A stretch of DNA of 64,000 bases from Cacajao melanocephalus (taxonomy: Eukaryota > Chordata > Mammalia > Primates > Pitheciidae), in assembly GCA_963573385.1 (NCBI GenBank), contig CAUYLG010044354.1, forward strand, positions 1-64,000. The letters run 5' to 3'. Positions within the stretch are counted from its first letter, which is position 1; each line of letters begins with the position of its first letter. Both the position numbers and the translations under genes were made by a program. The notes beneath the pieces are model-generated. The model was given only the letters and a program-made list of their open reading frames with translations. It had not been told where the DNA came from and searched no databases. Positions 49,078 to 61,228 of this stretch are shown here, in pieces.

Positions 49078-49142
49078 ATATACTTATATATAATATATAT
49101 TATATAAATTAATATAATGTTATATATAATAATATAACATTA
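49078..49142. repeat. (TA)-rich low-complexity tract
   Basis: Only A and T apart from rare G or C; self-complementary in several registers. Confidence 0.85.
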
Positions 49143-49694
49143 TTGGGGTGACTCATTACTGGTGTGTAATATCATTGTACCAGAAATTAGTAATTTATAA
49201 TGAGCATAAGCAGAAAGACATCAGCACATGTATAGCCATAGATTACTATGCTTTTAATTGTTTTGAGATTGAATGGCTCAAGACCTAGGTGAACCAGCAA
49301 GATGAAAGATGCGGAACACTGACATCTTCTTTGTGCTTTGCAAAAGGAACAAATGACATCTCTGAGCTGCTTAGAAAAGAACTATACCTGGGATTGTGGC
49401 CAAGAGTAGGGAGATATATCTCACGAGTGTCTCAGGTAATTTGAGTTTACTTCCTGTTCCCTTCATAACAAACATGATTCACAGCAACCATTGTGGTATT
49501 ATCAGTAAACAAGGCCTCAGTTTACATGGTGACCAGAAATGCACCCTGTAGCCAGACATACAGACACCCTTGTTCCAAACACCCAAATTTTACTATACTG
49601 CCTCTGTAGTAACTACCACTTTCCTTCAATGGAGTTACTTGCTTCCTACAGTAATCTCATAGTAGTTTGTGTACTCTTCTCAAACAATCAACCT

Positions 49695-49830
49695 CAAAAA
49701 GATCTACCATTTACTGGACACCTAATACTTCTTTTGAACACTTGATCTCATTTTATCTCAGTCTCTCTGCCCAAAAAATCATCTAGATTGATATTACTGC
49801 TGTCATTTTGCAGATGAGATGCCGAATCAT
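49695..49830 (-). repeat. MIR, antisense, diverged
   Basis: CATTTACTGGACACCTAATAC, GATCTCATTTTATCTC and GTCATTTTGCAGATGAGATG in reverse MIR order. Confidence 0.55.
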
Positions 49831-50949
49831 ATTTCTAGCTGAAGCTTAGGCCATAGCTTCACTTCTGGCTGCATCGGGATAAAGGAGGGGACGAATCTGA
49901 ATCCCCTGGCTTCTATTGGGATGGGGAGTGTCCTTAGGGAGGGGAGGATTCTTTCAACCAAAAGAAATTTGGGAAATATTAGGAAATAGGATTATCTGCT
50001 AAGAAGGAGACTACCATTCCACTGTAAATCAGTTGATTAATCCACGTACAAACAACAACAAGTTTTCTCGCACAGGGAAAACTCTGACACATATTTTACT
50101 TTACTTTTGTTCACAAGGACTTGACGATGGGCCTAGGTATACCGTCTACTTCACATTTTTCTAATCTTCCTATTAATGTAGCAGTGAAACAAGGAAAGGA
50201 ACTTGTTACAAGTTGAGCAAGGAACTTACTGGTTCTTTGTAAACCGAGTTGTCCCTCAGTGATGCCAGCGCCTTCTACTGGCTTATATCAACCAATATTT
50301 CATGCATGTGTTGTTGCACCTTGCAGTGGCATCCAGCATCTCACTGATTTATAGTCTCAGGACTCACTCTGTAGACATCTTTTTTCTCTAAACTGAAAAT
50401 ATACCGTTTGTTTTCAGTCTTCCTGTAAATCCTCTAAGAAAGCAGATGGTGGATCAGATCTCAGGCCAAAGTTATCTCAGGATATGGGATATAATCCAAG
50501 CAGCCTGGGACCTTAGAAGTCATTTTTACTCCTGTGAGCTCTTATCCATCATTCTGGACTTCAGCGGCTGCTCTCCAGTATCCGTTTATTCTTTTCTGCA
50601 GAACTCCCTTTGCTTTGACAGAAAGCATGGTTACAGAAAACGTTCTAATTCTGTTTGGGGTCAGTCATGAATAACTTTATTCCAACGGCTTCCAATAGCA
50701 GGCAAATCCTTTCCCGGTTTTACATACTAATGTAAAATAATTATCAAGGATAAATCTATGTTTATCTGAACATATTCAAATTAAACTTTCCAGTCAGATA
50801 ATATATTCTCCTTAATGTTCCCAATGTATGTAGTATGTAGTATACACTAAATGCAATCTACTGATTTATTTGATTGTCAACCTAAAATATACAAGTAATA
50901 CATTTCACAAGTAAGTATGAATTCTTCTTTTCAGAGTTGAGAAAAAAAT

Positions 50950-51155
50950 ATATGGATCCTGTCCTCATGGAACTTACACAGTTGATAACTAACACTATTT
51001 ACTACTTAATTTAAAGTTGTACAAAGTACCAGCAAGTAAATATCCAGAATGCAATAATGATACATAACAGGGAAACTGAGCCTTGTTGAAGAGATGGTTT
51101 TCAGGAATATATTAATTCAGTTATTCAGTCATTCAACACTTGCTGTGAACCAAAC
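50950..51155 (-). repeat. L2-like fragments, antisense
   Basis: GATCCTGTCCTCATGGAACTT at 50955 and TATTCAGTCATTCAACACTTGC at 51120 are typical of antisense L2. A TTTG-repeat tract follows at 51157-51190. Confidence 0.5.
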
Positions 51156-51759
51156 ACTGTTGTTTTTGTTTGTTTGTTTTTGTTTTGTGGGAAAATGCTG
51201 TATATTTATTTCATTGACTCTTCTGAACAAAGATCATTAATACAAAAGCACTTGTAAGTTGCTCTACCTGGGGGAAGTATTTTGGTTATTTTCATCTAGG
51301 TGAAGTTTGCTGGGCTCAAAATTATGTTTTCCCAATAGGTCATATTCAATAACAGTCCAAACTATTCCAGAAAAAAACGATTTTCCTCTCTTCTTAAATA
51401 GAAATAATAGCATTCAGAGCTGAAAATAGCCGTCATTACCTGAAAGTTTGTGATGCACAGGGTTTGCTCTGGAGTATGAAAAATGTGTCTGAGACTTGTG
51501 TTTATGTTCACATAAAATGAGCAAAAAACTAAAGGCCTCTTCAGAAAGAGATTACCTGATGAAAATCTGCAAAGATACTTCAATCTTTCTATGTACTGGA
51601 GATTCTATGAAACCCTAAGCACTGTTCTAACTAGTTAGACGTATTACCTGTTTCTGTACATGTGTTGGGTTGGAGACTGATAGACTGAATGAATAAATAT
51701 GGAAATTAAAGGATAAACTTATCAGACAGTGATAAGGTAATTCAGTAGAGAATGATTAG

Positions 51760-52145
51760 ATTGCTACTTTATTTTTAGTTTAACTGGAAAGAAGTATTTA
51801 AATTGAGATCTGAATAACAAGAGAGAAAAGTCTTCAGGGGAGGAGCTTTCCATGGGGAGAAACATCCATGGAAAAGACCTTAAGCCTGGAATAAACCTGA
51901 TATGTTCAAAACAAAGCAAAACATACACACAAAATGTCAGAATGAATGATGAAATATAATGGATGAAGAGGAATGTGATCATATCTTTGTCATCCTAATC
52001 AGGATACCTTTGAGAGTGAAAGGAGATGCTCTGTGTAATAATAACCAGGCCACAGCAGGCATGCAGCCCCATCTGGTTGAATAATTGAGAAACGAAAGTC
52101 TGGTAGAAGGAGAGGCTCAGTAAATATTTGTTGAAGGAATAAATA
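51760..52145 (+). repeat. Ancient dispersed repeat plus L2 3' tip, weak
   Basis: 51780-51980 recalls the same unnamed ancient family as 8755-9075. AGGCTCAGTAAATATTTGTTG at 52114-52134 is an L2-type 3' tip. Low confidence for both. Confidence 0.35.
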
Positions 52146-53289
52146 ATTGCTCTCCCTCTAATGGAATGTATATTTTTTATTTCTTAACAAATTGGTTTTA
52201 ATTAAATTTAAATTAAATATGGGTGAATTTAAATTTTAAAAGATTTTAATTTGGGCATTTTGGGCTTGATTTGGTCAGTATCTTTATTTTTAGAGCTCTG
52301 AATGGCTCTAAAATATTTTTTGTTCTCAGCCTTTCTCTATGTTAATATTATCAGTGAAGCCAACTAGGACAAAATGTCCCATGTGAATTGCAATTATTTC
52401 ACCTCAAATGGTTTGTCATACCCTAGTCAAAACAAAGCAGCTTTGATTTACTACAGTTGAGGTAGAAGGGGGATTGCTGAAGGTTACAAGCCTGATTCTG
52501 CTTTTATTGTGTCATTTGAGGTTGACCTTTATGCTCCAGTAACATCCCCAAATCTGTGTTTTTCCAAGTGTCTGTAATGCTCAGTGTTGGGCATAGCCCT
52601 GGATGACACTTTCAGATGAGGAAGTCTGCTGAACATCTGGTTAAAAAGCAAGTTGTGGAGAGCCCTTAAAACTCAAAGTCAAACAGTCTTCTGTATTATA
52701 AATGACCAGATCAGCATCTACAGATGTGTTTTTATGAGTAATAAAGTATAAGAAGAAAGACTTGCAGAGAAAAAAAGCAAAAAAGAGATGTCAATGAATA
52801 CAAACTCATTTGATAAGAAAATTTAAAATTATGAATAAACGTATGACATCCCATTGTAAGATATGATTTCCACTGTTTATTCTTACTGAGTATCTGGAAA
52901 ACAAAGTTTTAGGACTTCAGTATTTTAGCAGGATGAAATCTAGTGACTGCCATTTGCCTACCCCTTACTGTCTCATCAGTGAAAGTCTTGGTCAGTAATC
53001 TGTAGCTCTCCATTTTCTCCCCCATAAATATTTCTTGCAGTGATTGATCAGTGGTCAAATGAATGTAACAGTAGAGGTACTTCCATATCAGCATGAAAAA
53101 CTAGTGACATGCTGTCTTGCCAATACTGTGTATACAGACAGAAATAATAATAAGCAGGTAAAACTGGTCTTGGCAAAGAGCTGGCTCATTACATTCAGTG
53201 AATGTAAAAAAAAAAATAATCCTGTGTGGTGATAAGTAAAAGAGACCATCACCACCCAGATCAAGCCACATTCACATTTGGAACTTCAA

Positions 53290-53695
53290 TGCTTTGGATG
53301 TGGTTTGTCCCTGCCAAAATTCATGTTGAAATTTAATCCCCAGTGGGGCCGTAGGTAGAGCCTAATGGGAGATGAATGGGTCATGCGGGCAGATTTCTCA
53401 TTAATATGTTAATATTTTCTCACAAGTGAATTCTCCATCTCCAGGAAATGGATTAGTCTGGTGTTAAAAGAAACCTGGCTTTCTTGGTCTCTCTCTCTTA
53501 CTTCCCCTCTTACCATGCAATCTGTTTGCATATGCGTACTCCCCTTCTACTTTCTGCCTTAAATTAAAGCATCATGAGGCCCTCACAAGATGCAGCTGTC
53601 CAATCTTGAACTTTTCAGTCACCACAATCATGAGTCAAATTTTGGTAATTGCCCAGCCTCAAGTATTCTTTTATAACAACCCTAAACAAAGACAT
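53290..53695 (+). mobile_element. MaLR (MLT1/MST-type) solo LTR, sense
   Basis: Begins TGCTTTGGATGTGGTTTGTCC and shows CATGTTGAAATTTAATCCCC, TTCTCACAAGTGAATTC, CCACAATCATGAGTCAAA and CAGCCTCAAGTATTCTTTTA in LTR order. Confidence 0.75.
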
Positions 53696-54087
53696 TAACC
53701 AACAGCAGGAGTTAATAAAACCAAAACTATATCATGAGGACAGAAAATGTCAAATATTTTACCAAACTCTTTGGGAAGTCTTTCAAATGTCTAACCAATC
53801 ACATCACTGATATCCTGTACGTAGAGCTCCTGGTTACCTCTTGACACAGGTGGCACACTCTAAAGTAAGAGCACCAGTGGTGATATCCTTAGCCAAAGAG
53901 ATAAGAAGTTGTCTGTTCCAGCAAAAGTACCATAACACACAAACATACAAGTGTTTGAGACAAAGAAGACTCTTAAACAGGTTTCCTATCTTTCATTGAC
54001 AAAATCCTCTCAATACATCCTTATCACTCGAAAAATTGAAATCCATTATAATCATTCTAATCTATTGATTAAATAATAAGAAACAGA

Positions 54088-54110
54088 GGGAGAGAGGGAG
54101 GGAGGGAGGG
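54088..54110 (+). repeat. (GGGA)n tract, G-quadruplex candidate
   Basis: Five GGG runs at 54088, 54096, 54100, 54104 and 54108 with loops of 1-5 bases on the NRG3 sense strand. Confidence 0.8.
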
Positions 54111-54489
54111 AAACGGTAGGTGCAAGACACACAAAGGGAATCTCTATGGGTCCTGCGTGCATGAGTTGCTGAAAATGAGATTTAAGGCTAAAGCCAGGAG
54201 TTTAGAATTGATGTGTAGCATGTGAAATATAAAAAGCTCCATTCACTACCCTCAATTTTATCAGAGGATTGGGGTAACCTCCTGGATATTTGCAGAAAAT
54301 AAGAAAGCTAGCAATAAGCATTTGGCTGTGGCTTGGCATTTAATTTAGTCTCAGCATGTAGCACGGGAAGCTTTATGCCTGAGTTGAGAAAATAGCCTAT
54401 AAAGTTGCCCCCACAACCCCAGAAAAACGCAGGGCCCTGGTAGAGGCAAATAGAAGAACTTCCAATAGAGACACCAGTAGAGAGACCCA

Positions 54490-54518
54490 TATGTGTGTCT
54501 CCAATAGAGACACACATA
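54490..54518. repeat. Perfect 11-bp hairpin
   Basis: TATGTGTGTCT and AGACACACATA around a CCAATAG loop. CCAATAGAGACAC occurs once more at about 54461, so the loop and right arm look duplicated. Confidence 0.85.
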
Positions 54519-54599
54519 GCCAAGGGCACATGTGGTCCCTAAAGAATAACTCATGATGCTATTGATCTCACAGGAAAAATTCCAACAAAAATAAGAAAA

Positions 54600-56040
54600 A
54601 GCTTGTAAGAAAATCTTTTACAAGAGAATTGTTAGCAGATGTAGAAATCAACCCAGAATGCAGCACAAAGAGAAAACATGAACAGTGTGTGAATTAAAAG
54701 CATATAAAAATAGCAAACCAAATACCAAAGAAGAGAAAAAATTTACTCTGATAATTAATAGTGAAGCATAATCATCAAAAAGGCAAAGTACAACTATCGT
54801 CTCTGTCATCAACTTCATACCAAAGTTTTAAGCAAGCCTAATAACAGAATAAAAAATAAGAGAAAGAACTTTTACAAAATGAAATAAAACTATATTATTC
54901 TGCATTACAGACACTATGGTTTATCTACTTAGAAAAATAAATAAACAAATAAGTAGAGAACAGCTACTGAATCTAAAGAACTAATAAGATCAGCATCCAA
55001 AAGACAGTCTTACCTACAGACAACTATAACTAAATAGAAAATATAATTTTGACAAATCTTTTCATAAGAAATCTATTACATTTTCTGATTTTATCATGGT
55101 ATGTACATGGCAATGGCATACACAATTAAATGTATATTACAAATGTAAACTGAGACATATTGTAAAAAAATTAAAAATATCATATTCCCAACAGCTTCAG
55201 ATTACATAATGTAGTCTCTCAGGAGAATAGGTACTCTTAGAACTAGAAGAAAAATTCAATAAATAGCACTGAGGAAATTGGGTGCCCACATGAAAAAAGT
55301 TCAACATATTTCATATTTTTAAATATCTACAGATGACTTGAAGAACTAATTATAAAAACAAAACTTGAAAACTTCAAAAGAAAATATAATTTATGACCTA
55401 AATCACAATGCAATTTTTTAAAGAAAGAAGGTAAAATTTATGGAACCAAAGTTAGAGCAAACTGACTTCTATTTTATCAAGGCTTATCTAAAAACACAAT
55501 AGCAATTTTTCAGAAATATCTGTGGGACACTTTTAAATCAATTATAACCTAACTATAATAAAAAAGTAATATCGTCAAGAAAATAAGGCATTCTTAGAGA
55601 CCATTTGTGGCCATAGTGCAATAAAACAAGAAGCAAAAACAAAGTAACAAAAAATAACCCAGATGCTCTCCTATTAAAACAAACAAAAACCAGAACTCTT
55701 CTAAGAAATCCTTAGCTTAAATTGGAAATCAAAGCCGCAAATGAGAACAACTTAGAAAATAACAATAGACAATCATCATTTAAATTCTGTTAATAAAATG
55801 CTCAGCATAAAAACCTGAGATTGAATTGCTACTTTTCAGTAAATATAACAAAAATGGAAATCAGAAATAATTTTAAAGGAAAATCAAAAGTCAATATATT
55901 TCAAAAAATAAAAATAAAATATATAAAATTAAGAAATAAATCAGTTTGGCTTGTAATAATTCTAGTAATGGAATGAAATATGATTTAGAAAGCAAGAAAA
56001 ACGTAAATAGAATGCTTCTCAGTATTTTCAAAATAAAAAA
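54600..56040 (+). mobile_element. Old L1M ORF2 relic, sense, scattered
   Basis: The clearest piece is CAATAAATAGCACTGAGGAA, ATTGGGTGCCCACATG near 55257, which tracks L1 ORF2 text. The surrounding A-rich sequence is consistent but weak. No frame is intact. Confidence 0.4.
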
Positions 56041-56093
56041 ATTTAAATATTAAAATTATAAAACATATATGTGTATGTACAAATAGAAATTTT

Positions 56094-56497
56094 ATTTTTT
56101 ATTTTTCCTTTCTTTTTCTTTCTTTCTCCCATTCTTCCTTCCCTTCCTTCCCTCTCTCCCTCCTTTTTCTTTCTTTCTTTTGTTCTTTCATTCTTTCTTT
56201 CTTTTGTTCTTTTCTTTTTTTGACTCACTCTGTTGCCCAGGTGGGAGTGCAGTGATGCAATCATGGCTCACTGCAGCTTCAGCCTCCCTGGGATCAAGTG
56301 ATCCTCCCAACTTAGCCTCCCAAGTAGCTGGAATTACAGTTACATGCCACCATGCCAGCTAGGTTTTTGGATTGTTTGTAGTTATGGGGTTTCACCATGT
56401 TGCCTAGGTTGGTCTCAAAACTCCTGGGCTCAAGCAATCCACCCACCTTACCCTCCAAAAGTGTTGGGATTAGAGTCATAGACCACCACATCCAGCC
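56094..56497 (-). mobile_element. Alu, antisense, with an expanded CTTT-rich tail and perfect target duplication
   Basis: Flanked by identical ACAAATAGAAATTTT at 56079-56093 and 56498-56512. The Alu body is 56222-56497; the tail 56094-56221 has become a polypyrimidine microsatellite of CTTT and CCTT units. Confidence 0.95.
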
Positions 56498-56996
56498 ACA
56501 AATAGAAATTTTCCAATTTTCATCATGAATGGGAAAAATGAACAAAACAATAATTATAAAATTAAATGTTTCAAATGCTAATTAAAAGTACTTGAAATTT
56601 TACCAGCCCCCAATGTTTGTATAATTCCATGCCATTTAAATGACTTTAAAGTATAGGGCATAGAATGAAAGCTCAATTTATTGTATAAGAAACACAAATG
56701 AGATATGAAATCTGACAGTGATAGCAATAAATTGAATATATAAAGCAATTTGAATTATGCAGAAATATAGAAATCAGTCCTTCCTTATACATATATACAT
56801 TTGCGTGCATGTATGTGTGTCTGTGTATACATGATTCTAAGGAATGAAAATAATACTTAACAAAATAACCTAGACTTTATTCAATGTATTTAACTCTTAT
56901 CTTCAATATATTCCACAGAGAAAGTTACAGTTATGACACTATATCCTGCACCAAGCTTTCCATGTCAACCAGCTTTTTGTTTAGTCATGCATAGTA

Positions 56997-57138
56997 TGCT
57001 CTGGTTTGAATGTCTTCTCCAAAACCCATGTTGAAATTCAATTGCCATGGTGATGATATTAAAAGGCTGGGCCGTTAAGAGGTGATTAGGTCATGAGGGC
57101 TCTGCCCTCATTAATGGATTAATACTGTTATCATCCAT
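56997..57138 (+). mobile_element. MLT1-like LTR, truncated
   Basis: TGCTCTGGTTTGAATGTC, CCATGTTGAAATTCAATTGCC, GTGATTAGGTCATGAGGGC, then the match stops after TAATGGATTAATACTG. Confidence 0.65.
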
Positions 57139-57369
57139 TTTCTCTTTAAAATGATGCATCTAAAAGTCTCTGAAATGCATTTGATTCTTACAAAGAGTTA
57201 TTGCCAAACTGCCCCTTTTCGGTGACATTTATACACTGACAAACATGGTTTTTTGAGATACCTGGTTCATGCTTGCCAAGTGTTTATTGGATACAGTGAT
57301 TTCATGAAAAGCACCCCTAGCTGAAATTTGGGAAACAATTATTTCATGTAGAAAGAATGAATCTTACAT

Positions 57370-57845
57370 TATATTAAAATTCAAATACACCATGACAAAG
57401 TGGGACCATTCCAAAGGTTTTCTAATAATCACTTAGCATTAGAATGTCAATTAAGAAATATGTGAAATCACATTGATAGGGCCAGGAAAAAGCCATGTAA
57501 TCATCCGAAAATGCAGAAAGTATTAAAGAAATATCCATTTATCCTTAAAGACTCTTAGTAAAATATATTTGAAAAGTACTTTCCTCATATAATGAAAGAT
57601 AATTTTCTAAAGTAAATTGACAAATATCAAAATGACAATAGAGTTATACAGGAATTACTCCTCTTAAATTTAAAACAAAACTTAAACTGCTAGCACAAAA
57701 CAAATAAAAATAAAATTTAAAAAACTATTCTGGATTGCTGACCAAATTAATAACCAGTAATCACAACAATTAATATAGGAGTAAAGAACATTATCAATAT
57801 ATACAAATTTTTGTACCTGGAAACCCTGAGATAAATGAGAAACCA
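57370..57845 (+). mobile_element. Old L1 ORF2 fragment, sense
   Basis: CCATGACAAAGTGGGACCATTCC near 57391, then GTGAAATCACATTGATAGG, then TCCGAAAATGCAGAAAG follow L1 ORF2 in order; frames broken. Confidence 0.55.
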
Positions 57846-58480
57846 CTTTGAATTGGTCACATGTGGCTGTTGAGCATGCAAAATGTAGCTAGTCTAAATT
57901 AAGATGCTCTGTAAGTAAAATACGTGTGCTAGAATTCAAAGACTTCATGTAGAAAAAAATATAAAATAACTCATTTTACTTCCTAATTTGTATTAGATGT
58001 TGAAATGATAATATTTGAACATAATGAAGTAAAATATTAAAATTAATCCATCCATTTGTTTTTACTGTTTTAATGTGGATAGTGGCAAATTTTGTTTTTA
58101 CTGTTTTAATGTGGATAGTGGAAAATTTTTAATTGCATACATGCCTTGCATATGACTCACATTATATTTCCCTTCTCTTTTTCTTCCTTTTTTTTTTTTG
58201 AGACAGAGTCTCACTCTGTCGCCCTGGAGTATAGTGGAGTGATCTCAGCTCACTGCATCCTCTGCCTCCTGGGTGCAAGAGGTTCTTCTGCTGAGATTAT
58301 CGCAAGCGCCACCATGCCTGACTAATTTTTGTATTTTTAGTAGAGATGGGGTTTTGCCAGTTGGCCAGGCTAGTCTCAAAGTCCTGGCCTCAGGTGATCT
58401 GCCTGCTTCAGCTTTCCAGAGTGCTGGGATGACAGGTGTGAGCCACCACACCCGGCTTCAAGTTATATTTCTGTTAAACT
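57846..58480 (-). mobile_element. hAT-Charlie-type MITE (MER3-like), interrupted by an Alu
   Basis: CACATGTGGCTGTTGAGCATG, GCTAGTCTAAATTAAGATGC, ATGTTGAAATGATAATATTTG and ACTCACATTATATTTC run in the order of this MITE, which resumes after the Alu as TTATATTTCTGTT. Contains a 36-bp tandem duplication at 58055-58126. Family name from memory; strand convention uncertain. Confidence 0.55.
58171..58462 (-). mobile_element. Alu, antisense
   Basis: From a T-run and GAGACAGAGTCTCACTC to GAGCCACCACACCCGGC. Flanked by TTATATTTC at 58162 and 58463. Deletion in the right arm near GTCGCCCTGGAG and in GTTCTTCTGCTGAG. Confidence 0.94.
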
Positions 58481-58663
58481 ATATTGCCCTATGCAAATAA
58501 AATTTTTTTCAAAAGAGATAATATGATAGGGAAATTATTTCCTTTTATAAAAGCAATGCAAAGTCAGTAAACCCTAGGTATAAAAATATAAGATAGTATG
58601 AAAAGCTACGGAAATTATATGATTAAAACTACAAAACTATGTTTTGGGCTATGTGTGTTTGAG

Positions 58664-58693
58664 GCAGAGAGAGCAACAGAAAGAGAGGAAAGA

Positions 58694-58724
<31 letters not shown>

Positions 58725-58739
58725 CAGAGAAAGAGAGAC
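58664..58739. repeat. (GA)n microsatellite
   Basis: A pure GA run of about 13 units flanked by GA-rich interruptions. Confidence 0.93.
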
Positions 58740-58849
58740 TAATTTACAACAAAGCAGGTTCCTGCCATGCTTCTGGTTTGAAAATCATATCATAGGACAA
58801 AGTGTAATTTAAATTATACCTAGAACTCTCTATTTAGTATGATCCTATA

Positions 58850-59290
58850 TCAGATCATCAATATTATAAAGAAAGAAATGCTTTCTAAACTGACTGGTAA
58901 ATTCAATACAATTTTCATTAAAAATATACTTAGGAAAGGATTTTAACTATTTTATAATTCTTGAGAATAAACATATAAGAAAAGACAAACTATTTGATAA
59001 ATTAGAAAACGAATGATTAGTACCTTCCTGGTTTCCAGAACAAAACTCAGTACCTATGAACATTAGAAAATAAAGATAACATTTTAAGTAAATAAGAAAA
59101 TAATGCATTTTTTAATATTGGGCTAGCTCTCTAACCAGATGGAAAGGAAACTATAAAATTAAATGATTTTTCTTACAATTTACACAAAATAAATTTTAGA
59201 GGACTAAAGTTTTACACATGATACAATGCCAAAGTAATATAAGTAAACTAAACAATTAAAAATACAGTCGTGTTGGGTGGTAAGCATACT
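58850..59290 (+). mobile_element. Old L1 ORF2 fragment, sense
   Basis: GGTAAATTCAATACAATTTTCA, then ATAATTCTTGAG, then GATGGAAAGGAAACTATAAA and ACACAAAATAAATTTTAGAGG follow the late part of L1 ORF2 in order. Confidence 0.45.
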
Positions 59291-60727
59291 TAACCCGATA
59301 TAAATGTTAGAGTTATTATAGAAAGGATTATAAATAAATAGAAAGTAAAATAGGATAAATTGTTTGTAGTGAAGAAAATGCTAACTAAATGATGATAATT
59401 ACTCAGAAATTGAAATTTATCACCATTCATTAAATTAACAGTATTTACCAGGAGAAGTAACAAATTCCAAAGTGAGGAATATAGGAATGAAGATGTAATA
59501 AAGTTGAAGAAAAAAGCCATGATGAACAATCAATTCATTAATTTATTTTATTTTTCTCTTTTCCTCATGCAACTTCTCTTTGATGGAAAAATTATTGCTG
59601 GAGGAGCTCAGTATCCTGTTCTAAAATGATAACAATGTGGTATGCATATAAACGTTTATTTTCTTGTAAAGTGTAGCAAGGTTTTGAGACTGAATTTTAG
59701 TTTGTGGAATGAATAAATATTATCTATCTGAACAGGATTTTTTGAGTTATTTTGAAATGTCAGCTCTTAACTGACATAGCAAGTAATCTCTAAGTAATAA
59801 AATTTAATATCAGATTTGATTTCCACTCAGAATTTGTGTGTTCAAGGTTTTCATTGCAGAAAGGATAAAATTGCTTTTGCAGAAGTTAGACAGTTATTTC
59901 CGATTCAATTGCTTTGATGTGCCTATTTCTTTGAACACAATCTCTTTTTAAATGCTCTTTTGATATGTGAGCTCATGGTTGCTCTGAAATTAATCCTAAA
60001 TTCAAAATGCTGATGAAGAATTTAGAGTTTGCTAAAAGTAGTTATTTTAATCATTTGTTGATATTTTCTTGATAGGGAATGAATCATAATTTACTTTAAA
60101 TATTTTTACGTGTGAATGTACAAACGTAAAAGCAGTAATCACCACTTTCTAAAGCAGAAAATACTTTGTGGCCAGGTTTTCTCTTTGCTCTTAGGTGGGC
60201 CTTCTCGTTTTTATTGTGATGCTGATTTGTAATATAGACACTGAAGACTGAAATGATCAGCCTGAACAATAACAAAAATGAGCACAACTAGTCAAGGACT
60301 TAGAAAACACTTCTTTCACACATTTGTCTATAAAGATCCATTTATATAGAATGGAAATTAACTTTAAAAATAGTTTAGTTTAAGGATAAGGATCACATTT
60401 TATAATTTGCTTGAAGTTGGTTGGTAGGATAGCAGCTAATTTAAATGTAGGTCTAAATGTTCTCGTGGGACATTGTTTCTCTTACCCTTTCAGTGGTCTT
60501 GCTAGTGGAGATGGGGTGAGAGTAGAGTTCTCTTGTAGTTCAGCTGTTAGAAAACTGTTTCTTCTTCATCCCAGAATAAATCTTCTACATCAAGTAGAAT
60601 TAATTAATTAATTACCTTCTGTAATTAAAGTAAAAGAATGTATACATGTATTTTCTGTTTCATCAGTTAGACCGATATCTGACTCCTTACTTACTAAATG
60701 AGGATATTAAGCATCCTTAGTCTTTTT

Positions 60728-61019
60728 ATTTCTTTTCCTGAGACTGAGTCTCGCACTGTCACCCCGGCTGTAGAGCAGTGGCGCAATTTCGGCTTACTGC
60801 AATCTCCGCCTCCTGGGTTCAAGCAATTCTCCTGTGTCAGCCTCCCTACTAGCTGGAACTACAGGCGTGCGCCGCCACGCCCAGCTAATTTTTTTGTATT
60901 TTTAGTAGAGACAGGGTGTCACCATGTTGGCCAGGATGGTCTGGATCTTCCGACCTCATGATCCGCCCGCCTCGGCCTCCCAAAGTGTCGGGATTACAGG
61001 CGTGAGCCACCGCGCTGCC
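60728..61019 (-). mobile_element. Alu, AluY/Sc-like, antisense, with target duplication
   Basis: Flanked by CCTTAGTCTTTTT at 60715-60727 and 61020-61032. GGCCAGGATGGTCTGGATC and GACCTCATGATCCGCCCGCC are Y/Sc-type, and many CpGs survive, so it is one of the youngest Alus here. Confidence 0.95.
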
Positions 61020-61177
61020 CCTTAGTCTTTTTTTAATCTCTTCTCCTTATGGCCTTTTGTCTTCCCATTTCTGCAGTTTGTTAAGAATACCTAAATGCTG
61101 TGTGATCATAAATATATATATTTTTTACCTTACTTATAGGTATATTTTGAAATCTGGTACTGTATGAAGACTAATCG

Positions 61178-61228
61178 CCTTAATATGTGGATATATAAGG
61201 ATATATATATCTCCTTAATATGTGGATA
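61178..61228. repeat. 35-bp-spaced direct repeat in TA-rich sequence
   Basis: CCTTAATATGTGGATA at 61178-61193 and 61213-61228 with a TATA-rich, self-complementary spacer. Confidence 0.8.

Noticed and set aside
54300..54560. tRNA- or snRNA-derived sequence near the 54.5-kb hairpin
   Set aside because: No A/B box pair, cloverleaf or small nuclear RNA landmarks could be found.
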